Notes: generated by a model not told the origin, from the letters alone. DNA of 24,361 nucleotides from an uncultured Lachnospiraceae bacterium (GCA_910588565.1 CAJUPF010000049.1:1-24361), one strand, 5' to 3'; counted from the stretch's first letter, positions 18,241-24,361 are shown. Numbers and translations are program-made.

Positions 18241-18435
18241 CATAAAGGGATACCTGGGGGGGTATTTCCTTATTCCTGCACTTATTTTTGTGCATAAAGG
18301 GATACCTGGAGGTTTTTCCTTATTCCTGCGCAGGATTTCTGCGCCTAGGATGAGGTCTGAAAGACTTTTTCCCTTTACTCAGTTAAAGTTATAACACATT
18401 TTTTTTTAGAATGCAAGTTTTTTCCTCATTCCTAC
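18241..18435. repeat. Degenerate ~50-bp repeats in the aspS leader
   Basis: CATAAAGGGATACCTGG occurs at 18241-18257 and again at 18293-18309 (52 bp apart). TTTCCTTATTCCTGC occurs at 18265-18279 and 18315-18329 (50 bp apart), with a two-mismatch third copy at 18421-18435. A weaker relative (TTTTCCCTATTTCTGTGCAG) overlaps the end of the phosphatase gene near 18473-18492. Within a unit, GCAC and GTGC flank a TTATTTTT loop, so each copy can form a small hairpin. The first two copies would lie in the transcribed leader, upstream of T-box stem I. Confidence 0.7.
18388..18416 (-). promoter_or_regulatory. Promoter of the T-box leader and aspS operon
   Basis: On the minus strand, TTGCAT (18411-18416) and TATAAC (18388-18393) are 17 bases apart, and a TG dinucleotide one base before the -10 gives an extended -10. 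A run of nine A residues lies in the spacer. A start near 18381 would give a leader of about 500 bases, long for a T-box, because the repeat region at 18241-18330 is included. Confidence 0.65.
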
Positions 18436-18477
18436 ACAGGCTTTTTGCGTATAGAAGGATGCACAGATGAATTTTCC

Positions 18478-18960
18478 CTATTTCTGTGCAGATGGATTCC
18501 CGAAGAGCGCCTCCTTCAGATACTGCAGAAATGACTGACAGCCTTCGAGAACATCCTGGTAGGTTTCATCAAAATTGCCCGTGTACCAGGGGTCTGCTAT
18601 ATCCCTGCCAGAGCCTGTAAAGGAAAGCAATTTGTATATTTTTTGATCTCTGTCCCCGCCGGCAATTCTCGTCATATTACGAATATTTGCAGTGTCCATG
18701 CCGATTAGATAATCGTATGTCTGATAATCTGATTTGATCATCTGTATGGCATGGTGAGGGACTACGGGAATACCAACTGCACGCAGTTTGTTTACAGTGC
18801 CGTAGTGGGGCGGATTTCCTATCTCTTCGCGGCTGGTGGCTGCGGATGAGATTTGAAATTGATCTGTCAGGTTTTCTTTGTTGACAAGATGCGTCATAAC
18901 GCTCTCGCACATGGTGCTGCGGCAGATATTGCCGTGGCACACAAATAGTATTTTTATCAT
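18478..18960 (-). CDS. Low-molecular-weight protein tyrosine phosphatase
   Basis: A 160-residue cytosolic phosphatase. The N-terminal catalytic loop CHGNICRS (Cys8 to Ser15, CX5R pattern with Arg14) and the general-acid motif DPWYTGNF (Asp123) are both intact, so it should hydrolyse phosphotyrosine through a cysteinyl-phosphate intermediate. GGAGAA lies 8-13 bases before the ATG at 18960. Bacterial relatives act on tyrosine kinases of capsule synthesis, on arginine phosphates or on unknown targets; no kinase or capsule gene is adjacent, so the substrate is open. It ends about 60 bp before the aspS promoter. An arsenate reductase (ArsC) role is less likely because the extra redox cysteines of that family are not evident. 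Confidence 0.92.
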   Translation of the reverse strand: MIKILFVCHGNICRSTMCESVMTHLVNKENLTDQFQISSAATSREEIGNPPHYGTVNKLRAVGIPVVPHHAIQMIKSDYQTYDYLIGMDTANIRNMTRIAGGDRDQKIYKLLSFTGSGRDIADPWYTGNFDETYQDVLEGCQSFLQYLKEALFGNPSAQK

Positions 18961-19097
18961 CTTTGCATTTCTCCTTAAATGTTGATTTTTCCTTGTATTT
19001 CAAGGGATTGCAGATACCGGCTAAAAACTGTATCTTTGCATTTTTCGTCTGATATCCGCATATTTTGTTCTGCAAAAGTTGTAAAATAAGTTGTAAA

Positions 19098-19124
19098 CCG
19101 GGTCGGCGTACAACCCGGCTTTTT
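19098..19124 (+). terminator. Possible bidirectional terminator hairpin
   Basis: CCGGGT (19098-19103) pairs with ACCCGG (19113-19118), and a run of five T follows on the plus strand. On the minus strand, which matters for the PD-(D/E)XK gene ending at 19196, only a broken T tract follows (TTTACAACTTATTTT). It probably separates that gene from the phosphatase, but efficiency is uncertain. Confidence 0.45.
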
Positions 19125-19195
19125 CAGCTTAATTTTTGTAATGCCATTTCCTGGCCTTTTGCCAGTTCAGAATCATGGTTTACACATTCAGCATA

Positions 19196-20056
19196 TTATA
19201 ACGAATTTTTCAGATAATTGTCGGCTTCCTCTGCAGTAATATCATATTTCCGCATAATCGCCGCTTTTATCTCTGCATCCTGATGGCCAAAATCATGCAA
19301 AAGGCTGACTGCTCCCTGAATTCTTGCACATTCTTCCCTTCGTTGCATAATCGGCTCTATTATTGGCGCCACCATTTCCAGTAATGCTTCACTCATATCA
19401 TCATCTCCTATCAATGTTTCTATCATCTGCTCATTTGCCCTCATGCTGACTTCTAAAACAGAACTGGCAAGCTCCTTATCCAGTTTCCCGTTCAGCCGTC
19501 CCACATGTTCCAGCAAATCTCTCATGTCCTGCTTCTTAAGTTTTCCTGATAAAGACTTTAGCCAGATATGGCTTTCCTGGTCCAGTTCTTTTGTGACTAT
19601 AGTCTGGGAAGGGAACAGAACCATTCCCTCCACATAGTATATCCCACGATAAGGATTTGACAATCGGTAACCATGTTTCATAAAATACCGGAACAGTCCC
19701 TCCGGCTTCGCTTCCCTGATAAGGGTAATCGTAACATCATCGGCTTTCACTGCGTCCACCGTTGCGCCATAAGATTTATAAAGACAGGCATACCCCTCTA
19801 CTTTATAGAATACATCCACATCCATCTGGTCATTTGGATCTTTATATTCTAAGATATTATGTCCCCGGAATATCCGCCCTATTTCATTTTTAAGATGTAA
19901 ATCTGCCTTTTTATTAATAATAAGCAGATCGACTTCCAGAGGTTTTGTGTTTAAATTGTATTCCTTCTCGTATTGCAAATCATTCCTGTTTTCTCTAAGC
20001 TCCAAATCCATTGCCGCCGCAAAACCCGGATGCCATTGTATATTTGTATCCTTCAT
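19196..20056 (-). CDS. PD-(D/E)XK nuclease / Rpn-transposase-like family protein
   Basis: A 286-residue protein of a family present in many copies in Lachnospiraceae genomes. The first 75 residues hold a plausible PD-(D/E)XK core: Glu41/Asp43 in LEVDLLIINK, then Glu70-X-Lys72 in ILEYKDPND. The C-terminal ~100 residues are helical and charged (MQRREECARIQGAVSLL) and end in a helix-rich AEEADNYLKNSL. Relatives are annotated as Rpn recombination-promoting nucleases, PD-(D/E)XK transposases or hypothetical proteins; database names such as isopropylmalate dehydrogenase for this family are wrong. AGGAAAGGAA precedes the ATG. It sits right beside the integrase end of the mobile element, perhaps just outside it. 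Nuclease activity is inferred, not shown. Confidence 0.7.
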   Translation of the reverse strand: MKDTNIQWHPGFAAAMDLELRENRNDLQYEKEYNLNTKPLEVDLLIINKKADLHLKNEIGRIFRGHNILEYKDPNDQMDVDVFYKVEGYACLYKSYGATVDAVKADDVTITLIREAKPEGLFRYFMKHGYRLSNPYRGIYYVEGMVLFPSQTIVTKELDQESHIWLKSLSGKLKKQDMRDLLEHVGRLNGKLDKELASSVLEVSMRANEQMIETLIGDDDMSEALLEMVAPIIEPIMQRREECARIQGAVSLLHDFGHQDAEIKAAIMRKYDITAEEADNYLKNSL

Positions 20057-20076
20057 ACTATTCCTTTCCTGTTGTC

Positions 20077-20085
20077 AGTATAGCA
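20077..20085 (-). promoter_or_regulatory. Extended -10 promoter of the PD-(D/E)XK gene
   Basis: TGCTATACT on the minus strand is an extended -10 element 21 bases before the start codon; TTTTAA 17 bases further upstream is a poor -35. An AT-rich inverted repeat (TATTAAAA 20098-20105, TTTTAATA 20119-20126) sits between this promoter and the integrase stop and may end integrase transcripts. Confidence 0.45.
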
Positions 20086-20136
20086 TATTTTTATTGATAT
20101 TAAAAGCAGAGCGTCTATTTTTAATAATGATAGTAA

Positions 20137-21307
20137 TTACTGCCCGTATACGCGCTCCATCTCTCCCTGGACGTCCTCAAATCCAAGATGCGTGTATGTA
20201 TTCAGCGTAACGCTGATGTCCGAATGACCCATAATGTACTGCAGCGTCTTTGGGTTCATCCCGCTTTTTGCCATATTGGAACAGAATGTATGCCTGCATA
20301 CATGAGGGGTGACTTTCGGCATCTGTTCCCTGTAAATTTTACTGTATTTCTCACAGATGTGCTGGAAATATTTTTCCCAGTGCAGCGCCACCATGGGCAT
20401 TTCATTTTTGTCCAGGTACAGAAACCCTGTATATCCGCTGTTTACCGGCTCCTTCTTCGGTTTTTTCCGCTTTGAAAGAATACGCTGAAAGCAGTCATAC
20501 ACATCATCCGTCATGGGAACCAGCCTTGTCCCACTTTTTGTCTTTGTATCTTCAATGATGTATTCCATATCGCGGCTCCGCTGCAACTGGTGGTCTATTT
20601 GGATTTTCCGGTTCTCAAAGTCAAGGTCTGCAACGGTAAGCCCGACAAATTCAGAAACCCTGAGCCCCGTATGGAACAGGATATAAATTCCGTCATAATA
20701 TCTTCTGAAATGCTTATCATTTTTGACAAATTCCAGGAACTTCCTCTCCTGTTTTCTTGTAATGGCCTCCCTTGTTACGCTGTCATTCACAACAACGGTT
20801 GCAAGCTGGAATTCAAACGGGGTTCTCCGGATCAGGTCATCCTCCAAAGCCATCTGGAACACGGGCCTTACAACTCCCCTTACCGTCCGGATCGTGCTGT
20901 ATCCGCGTCCATCCTTCTGCAGCTTAATCAGCCATTCCTTGGCGTCTGACAGCTTTACTTTGTCAATCCTTCTCCTGCCGAACTCCTCTTTTGCAATCAG
21001 GTTAATGGCAAACTTATAGTTTACTTCTGTGTTATGCCGGATGCCCGTTTTTAAGGACACGTATTTTTTTACCAGATCCAGTACCGTAAGATTGCCGCCG
21101 TCAGGCACAATCTGCTGGAATATGGCTGCTTCTACCTGCTTTTCTTTTTCCCGCAGGGGTTTTGTCGTGCCGGTCAAGCCGCCAGCTGTACAGGTATTTC
21201 GTCTGCCCCGCCAGATCTACATACTTAAACATATACCGGCCATCCGCACGCTGGCTTTCGCCATTGCGGAGAATCCGGTTTTTGCTGTCCCACCTTTTTT
21301 CACTCAT
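20137..21307 (-). pseudogene. int: Tn916-family tyrosine integrase, frameshifted
   Basis: The N-terminal frame (21307 down to about 21140) begins MSEKRWDSKNRIL and continues GESQRADGRYMFKYVD, YLYSWRL and TPAGKR, matching the arm-binding domain of Tn916 Int, with AAAGGAG before the ATG. The second frame (about 21157 to 20137) carries LREKEKQVEA onward and the full catalytic domain: HTGLRVSEF (Arg), HVCRHTF (His-x-x-Arg) and GHSDISVTLNTYTH (His and nucleophile Tyr). The frames cross at 21140-21157, where the same bases read PAGKRK in one frame and LREKEK in the other; a few codons between these motifs appear to be missing. Without frameshifting, only a 68-residue fragment or a protein lacking the arm-binding domain would be made. 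Unless this is a sequence error, the integrase is inactive. Confidence 0.85.
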
Positions 21308-21333
21308 GTTTTTTTGCTCCTTTCAAATGGAAA

Positions 21334-21376
21334 GAGCCATGATATGGCCAACTTTCATTGCCCATATCACTGGCTC
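21334..21376 (-). promoter_or_regulatory. Hairpin between xis and int
   Basis: GAGCCATGATATGG (21334-21347) pairs with the 15-base arm at 21362-21376, giving a 14-bp stem with one bulged base and a 14-base loop. On the minus strand the stem is followed by CTTTCC and then, some 15 bases on, the int ribosome binding site. It may attenuate int expression relative to xis or protect the message; the T tract is weak for a terminator. Confidence 0.5.
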
Positions 21377-21391
21377 CTTCGCTGTTACGAT

Positions 21392-21598
21392 TCAGACTAC
21401 AGATGCTGCGTCAATGTATTGCTCAAACAAATGCCGCTTGATCTGAATACGGCTTCCGTTCATCAGAATAAAATCCGCATCCGGGTTTTCTTCTGTCAGT
21501 TTCCTTATCTTCTTTTCCCCTATGCGGAAATACCGTGACGCTCCCTCAATGGAAAGCGTGTATTTTTCCCAAAACGGGATTTCAAAGGTTTTGCTCAT
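21392..21598 (-). CDS. xis: Tn916-type excisionase
   Basis: A 68-residue small basic DNA-binding protein that directs the integrase towards excision. The sequence runs IPFWEKYTLSIEGASRYFRI, then GEKKIRKLTEENPDADF and NGSRIQIKRHLFEQYID, closely matching the length and layout of Tn916 Xis (winged-helix/MerR-like fold). The ATG at 21598 has AGGAGG about 10 bases upstream; the open frame runs on to 21754 but that extension lacks such a site. It is followed by int after 84 bp. The gene looks intact, unlike its integrase partner. Confidence 0.85.
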   Translation of the reverse strand: MSKTFEIPFWEKYTLSIEGASRYFRIGEKKIRKLTEENPDADFILMNGSRIQIKRHLFEQYIDAASVV

Positions 21599-21690
21599 GG
21601 CTTGCTGCCTCCTTTCCATGTTGAGCTTGTTTTTATGGTTGCCTATTGGGATAATATATCTTTTCATTATCTGTCTTTGCAGATAGAAGT

Positions 21691-22215
21691 TCACAAATTC
21701 TCTGTCACATACTTTGGTGTTAGTATATAAGTGTGGACAGAAAAAGTTGAACAACCTATACTATAAAATGAAAGAGCAAAGGAGATGTTCAACATGGCGA
21801 AAAACCAAAAATTTACAGCGTACATAAATAGACAAGGTAAGGTGATTTCTGTTCCCAGTGCTAAAAAAGAAATTATAAAAGAAACAGACATATATGAAAT
21901 TATGATAATAGTACAGCCAAAAATATAGCGGAAATATTTTGCTAATAGAATTTGTAACCGTCTATTTCCATAGGTGATTGCATAAATGACAGTACGGTTG
22001 GTGAAGTCATCAGTGCAAGAAAATCCGACATAAATAGCACACGCCAAAATTAAACTCACGCTATCTTTTCCCAAATTTAATACAGCGTTTTCAGCACTGG
22101 AATATACCTCCGTAAAAATCGAAATGCTTGCACAACAAATTAAAATAAAAGAAATAATCCATACAGAAATATCTTTTTTGAATTTATACAATTCTGTTTT
22201 TATTAAGTACATCAT
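21691..22215 (-). CDS. ABC-2 type transporter permease, C-terminally truncated
   Basis: A 174-residue membrane protein starting MMYLIKTELYKFKKDISVWI, the usual entry of lantibiotic-immunity or bacitracin-type ABC permeases (about 240 residues). About four hydrophobic segments are visible (near residues 15-35, 50-65, 95-120, 125-150). After about residue 152 (SFYSIG) the sequence turns non-hydrophobic (STFSVHTYILTPKYVTENL) and stops, so one or two final membrane helices are missing. The start overlaps the ATPase stop as TAATG, so the pair is translationally coupled. It lies just upstream of xis; the truncation point, about 21770-21730, may be a rearrangement joint. With a broken ATPase as partner it is probably not functional. 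Confidence 0.7.
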   Translation of the reverse strand: MMYLIKTELYKFKKDISVWIISFILICCASISIFTEVYSSAENAVLNLGKDSVSLILACAIYVGFSCTDDFTNRTVIYAITYGNRRLQILLAKYFRYIFGCTIIIISYMSVSFIISFLALGTEITLPCLFMYAVNFWFFAMLNISFALSFYSIGCSTFSVHTYILTPKYVTENL

Positions 22216-22939
22216 TATTGTTGGCCCTCTATTACTTTCTGGAAATATTGTTCTAAACTATCTGCGGATTTGGAAATGTCAGAAGAAGATATTTCTTTAA
22301 TTAGTTTTCCATTATGTAAAAAACCGTAGTCCGTTGCAATATGCTCCAACTCATTCAAAATATGACTTGATATAATAATTGAGATATTATTATCTTCGTT
22401 AAGTTTCAGAAGCAATTTCCTAAATGCCATAATTCCCATTGGGTCAAGCCCGTTGGTCGTTCGTCCAGTATTAGGAGTTTAGGGTCGTGAAGCAATGCGA
22501 CAGCAAGTGATAACCGTTGCTTCATGCCTAAAGATAAATGTTTTGCCTTTTTTTGCTTTTGACCATACAATCCTACTAATTCTAAAGTCTGATTTGCATA
22601 GTCAATATCTTTTTTCCCGCAATATTGTAATTGGCTGATATATAGATTTTCCAAAACAGACAAATTAGGATATAGAGCAGGGGCTTCAATCATAAATCCG
22701 ATATTTCTACGTTGCTTTATAATCTCTGCTTCTGTATTGGCATTAACTAATACTACCTGGCCGGAAGTTTGCCGCGATAGTCCAGCCAAAATACGAAACA
22801 ATGTCGTTTTCCCGGCACCATTTTCACCAATAAGTCCGTAAATACTTCCTGTCGGCACTGATAAAGACACTTGCTGTAAAACTATGGTATTTCCATATTT
22901 TTTGCAAAGGTTTTTTACTTCTAAGATATATTTTTTCAT
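22215..22939 (-). pseudogene. ABC transporter ATPase (lantibiotic-immunity/BcrA type), frameshifted
   Basis: Frame one (22939-22460) has Walker A GENGAGKTT, the signature HLSLGMKQRLSLA and Walker B LLILDE. The reading then derails (RPTGLTQWELWH) where the family has PTNGLDP. Frame two resumes with MGIMAFRKLLLKL and contains the H-loop SSHILNELE and a normal C-terminus to 22215. Restoring one C near 22459 turns the text into DEPTNGLDPMG, so a single-base deletion explains the break. It hits the D-loop, so ATPase function is lost unless the base is a sequence error. A -10 TATAAT and AAAGG precede the start, and the gene is separated from the KTR gene by a terminator. The natural partner is the permease at 21691-22215. 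Confidence 0.8.
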
Positions 22940-22971
22940 GTATAAGCCTTTCTTAATTATATAGGATAAAC

Positions 22972-23025
22972 AAAAAAGCAGAGCTAATAACTATGAGTAA
23001 ACAACTCATGCGTTATCGGCTCTGC
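22972..23025 (-). terminator. Strong intrinsic terminator after the KTR gene
   Basis: A long imperfect stem (22978-23025): GCAGAGC with GCTCTGC, ATAAC with GTTAT and ATGAGT with ACTCAT stacked with small internal loops, followed on the minus strand by six T. Its upstream arm includes the last codons of the KTR gene. It ends the ABC/DUF6440/KTR transcript before the next ABC pair. Confidence 0.85.
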
Positions 23026-23210
23026 GTCTGTGCGTCTGGCTCTTTGATAACCGTAATGCAAAATTCATTTATGCTTATTAAAGTTTCGCATTTGCATTTT
23101 GGACAATATAGCGGAAAATTTTCTATTTTAGTGTCAAGGCGAATTTTTATTCTTGTTTTATTTGAACAAACAGGGCACAATACGAATTGTTCAGCAAGAA
23201 TGTTATTCAT
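23013..23210 (-). CDS. Cysteine-rich KTR domain protein
   Basis: A 65-residue protein with two CxxC knuckles (LCPVCSNKTR near residues 11-20 and YCPKCKCET near 35-43), a likely zinc ribbon, and the Lys-Thr-Arg that names the family. It ends IKEPDAQTQSR, a conserved-type tail. KTR proteins are frequent in integrative elements of Firmicutes, usually beside transporters or resistance genes, and their job is unknown. The ATG overlaps the end of the DUF6440 gene by eight bases, so the two are probably made from one message. A terminator follows at once. Confidence 0.8.
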   Translation of the reverse strand: MNNILAEQFVLCPVCSNKTRIKIRLDTKIENFPLYCPKCKCETLISINEFCITVIKEPDAQTQSR

Positions 23211-23379
23211 TTATAGAAGTAATGACCGGATTTCCGCTTTTATCCAGTAGAGGACATAAACCTCCTGCGTTTCCGAATTTCGCCATAAGATAATTGACAC
23301 CTGTTTCCTTGTCAACGATTATATAAAGTCCTCTCATGTCACACTTTGTTTCGATAACTTCAAATCTCTTGCTTTCCAT
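23203..23379 (-). CDS. DUF6440 family small protein
   Basis: A 58-residue protein with the pattern KRFEVIETK, LYIIVDKETGVNYLMAKFGN, GGLCPLLDKSGNPVI. This matches my memory of DUF6440, small soluble beta-rich proteins of unknown function common in Clostridia and their mobile elements. The ATG at 23379 has GGAGG seven bases before it; the ATG at 23385 is too close to that site. It overlaps the KTR start and follows the ABC-2 permease by 27 bp, so it belongs to the same transcript. Confidence 0.75.
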   Translation of the reverse strand: MESKRFEVIETKCDMRGLYIIVDKETGVNYLMAKFGNAGGLCPLLDKSGNPVITSINE

Positions 23380-23406
23380 GAACATACCTCCAAACTGATT
23401 TCAAAA

Positions 23407-24054
23407 TCATAATTCCTGTTTTGCAAAAATCTGATAGCTGATTTGATACATCACATAGCACCAAATGAAAGCAACAATAGGCGTACAACATAGCAGAATA
23501 AATATAAGCTGGTCTGTTATTGCAACTCCTAAAATAACAAGCAACTGATATATGCCGAAACAAATTGCAGCCGGAATAAGAAACGATACTAATAGCAGCA
23601 CACGTCCTTTTTCTGCTCCAAACTTGAACACAAGAGGAATTGACATACTACCATAGATAATAGATACTATCCATGCTGTTAGAGCTAAAAACAGCAATTC
23701 TCCTATTCTGGCAAGGTCAAAAGAAATACTTTTTATAGTCAGCCCGGCGATTGAGCCAACTACCAATCCAAACAGACTTCCCACTAAGCAGAAGATAGCT
23801 AATACAATGAATTTTCCGGCAACCAAATCTTTCTTTGATACAGGCATTATCATAGCATATCGCGTCCATTTGGAATTATCGTCAAAAGAAAAGGTTGTTA
23901 CAATCATCATGCTACACAAAATCGCACACACAAAGATATATCCTGCAACACCGGAAGTAGGAATAAGGGCAACTGCAAATACTACAAGGATAAATAGCAT
24001 GGATTTTACATTATGTCCGATATTATATAAATCTTTCAAGATAAGGCTTTTCAT
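23407..24054 (-). CDS. ABC-2 transporter permease
   Basis: A 215-residue integral membrane protein with about six hydrophobic segments and a short cytosolic start MKSLILKDLYNI. The conserved-type stretch FSFDDNSKWTRYAMIMPVSK after the second segment is typical of the small ABC-2 permeases found in Clostridia with a GntR regulator and an ATPase. The ATG overlaps the ATPase stop (ATGA) and has AAAGGAG upstream, so the two proteins are coupled and should form an exporter. Substrate unknown; relatives are annotated as multidrug, bacteriocin or peptide exporters. It looks intact. Confidence 0.85.
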   Translation of the reverse strand: MKSLILKDLYNIGHNVKSMLFILVVFAVALIPTSGVAGYIFVCAILCSMMIVTTFSFDDNSKWTRYAMIMPVSKKDLVAGKFIVLAIFCLVGSLFGLVVGSIAGLTIKSISFDLARIGELLFLALTAWIVSIIYGSMSIPLVFKFGAEKGRVLLLVSFLIPAAICFGIYQLLVILGVAITDQLIFILLCCTPIVAFIWCYVMYQISYQIFAKQEL

Positions 24055-24361
24055 CTGGTTTGTTCTCCTTTCACATACAGAAGCAGAATATCATCAATCG
24101 TTGCGTCATCTACTACTGCATTTTTATATTTTCTTCTGGCTTTTTCCTTGTCGGCTATAAGCACATTCCATTGATAGTCGTCTTTACGATAAGCAAGGAC
24201 TTCTGATTTATCAATCTGGTCAAAAATAGCTGCCCCACAACGAATAATGCCATAGTGGTAACGCAACTCATCTTTAGTTTTACAAAAAAGCACGTTTCCT
24301 TGATGAATAAAGGTAATGTAATCAGCAACTTTTTCTAAATCCGTTGTAATATGAGAGGACA
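24051..24361 (-). CDS. ABC transporter ATP-binding protein, C-terminal part (runs off the window)
   Basis: The frame is open to the window edge. It begins inside the ATPase with the H-loop SSHITTDLEKVADYITFIHQG, then VLFCKTKDELRYHYGIIRC and a ~60-residue C-terminal extension ending LLLYVKGEQTR, typical of ATPases paired with small ABC-2 permeases. Walker A, signature and Walker B lie beyond position 24361. It partners the permease that starts inside its stop codon. Confidence 0.85.
   Translation of the reverse strand, partial: SSHITTDLEKVADYITFIHQGNVLFCKTKDELRYHYGIIRCGAAIFDQIDKSEVLAYRKDDYQWNVLIADKEKARRKYKNAVVDDATIDDILLLYVKGEQTR

Larger units (their letters stand above)
20060..24361. mobile_element. 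Integrase end of a Tn916-like integrative element (continues past the window)
   Basis: A Tn916-type integrase and excisionase are followed by AT-rich cargo: two ABC systems, a KTR-domain protein and a DUF6440 protein. Tn916-family elements keep xis and int at one end with int outermost, so the left boundary should lie between the int stop (20137) and the PD-(D/E)XK gene (20056), and the body should extend to the right. The exact attachment site cannot be placed because the other end and an empty site are not visible. No conjugation genes are in the window. Several genes are broken, so mobility on its own is doubtful. Confidence 0.65.

Noticed and set aside
18241..18435. CRISPR array
   Set aside because: There are only two good and two decayed copies, the intervening sequence is itself related, and no cas gene is near.
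19947..20210. Plus-strand ORF spanning the suspected left end of the element
   Set aside because: It overlaps the PD-(D/E)XK gene and integrase on the other strand and shows only a hydrophobic antisense reading.

Overview
The window looks like a chromosomal segment of a gut-type Clostridia, most likely a Lachnospiraceae member. The reasons are the aspS-gatC-gatA-gatB operon behind a T-box leader, a Tn916-family integrase/excisionase pair, the KTR and DUF6440 small proteins, a Csp-like S8 peptidase, strong AGGAGG-type ribosome binding sites and moderate GC. The genus cannot be set from the sequence alone. Nearly every credible gene is on the minus strand, so transcription runs from high to low coordinates.

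Layout from left to right. (1) 197-4327: a sulfate-activation and sulfate-transfer cassette: CysD, a CysN-CysC fusion and a P-loop sulfotransferase. Together they would make ATP + sulfate -> APS -> PAPS -> sulfated product. No sulfate-reduction gene is present. (2) 4462-4791 (+): a short, broken coding remnant. (3) 4805-6493: a leaderless subtilisin-like (Csp-type) protease. (4) 6691-9705: a broken gene for a large secreted carbohydrate-active or adhesive surface protein. Its middle appears to be deleted and it carries a second frameshift near the 3' end. An AraC-type regulator (9857-11065) and a promoter with a perfect palindrome lie upstream. (5) 11071-12492: a ClpX with its own promoter, directly followed by the araC gene. 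(6) 12505-12798: a compact intergenic region with several DnaA-box-like 9-mers and two inverted repeats. (7) 12799-17881: gatB, gatA, gatC and aspS, controlled by a T-box leader whose promoter is at 18388-18416. The 5' part of the leader holds degenerate ~50-bp repeats. (8) 18478-20056: a low-molecular-weight protein tyrosine phosphatase and a PD-(D/E)XK (Rpn/transposase-like) family protein. (9) About 20060 to the right edge: the integrase end of a Tn916-like integrative element, AT-richer than the rest. It has a frameshifted integrase, an intact excisionase, a truncated permease, a frameshifted ABC ATPase, the KTR and DUF6440 proteins, and a second ABC exporter that runs off the window.

Functional themes are sulfate activation for a sulfated product outside primary metabolism, tRNA-dependent Asn/Gln-tRNA synthesis under tRNA-sensing control, protein quality control (ClpX), and a decaying mobile element. 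At least four genes carry frame lesions. Two of the lesions sit on short sequences that code sensibly in both the upstream and the downstream frame, which fits deletion between short direct repeats. Two others are single-base indels that could also be sequence errors. No rRNA, tRNA or CRISPR array was seen. Positions 1-196 and 1364-1605 hold no convincing gene.
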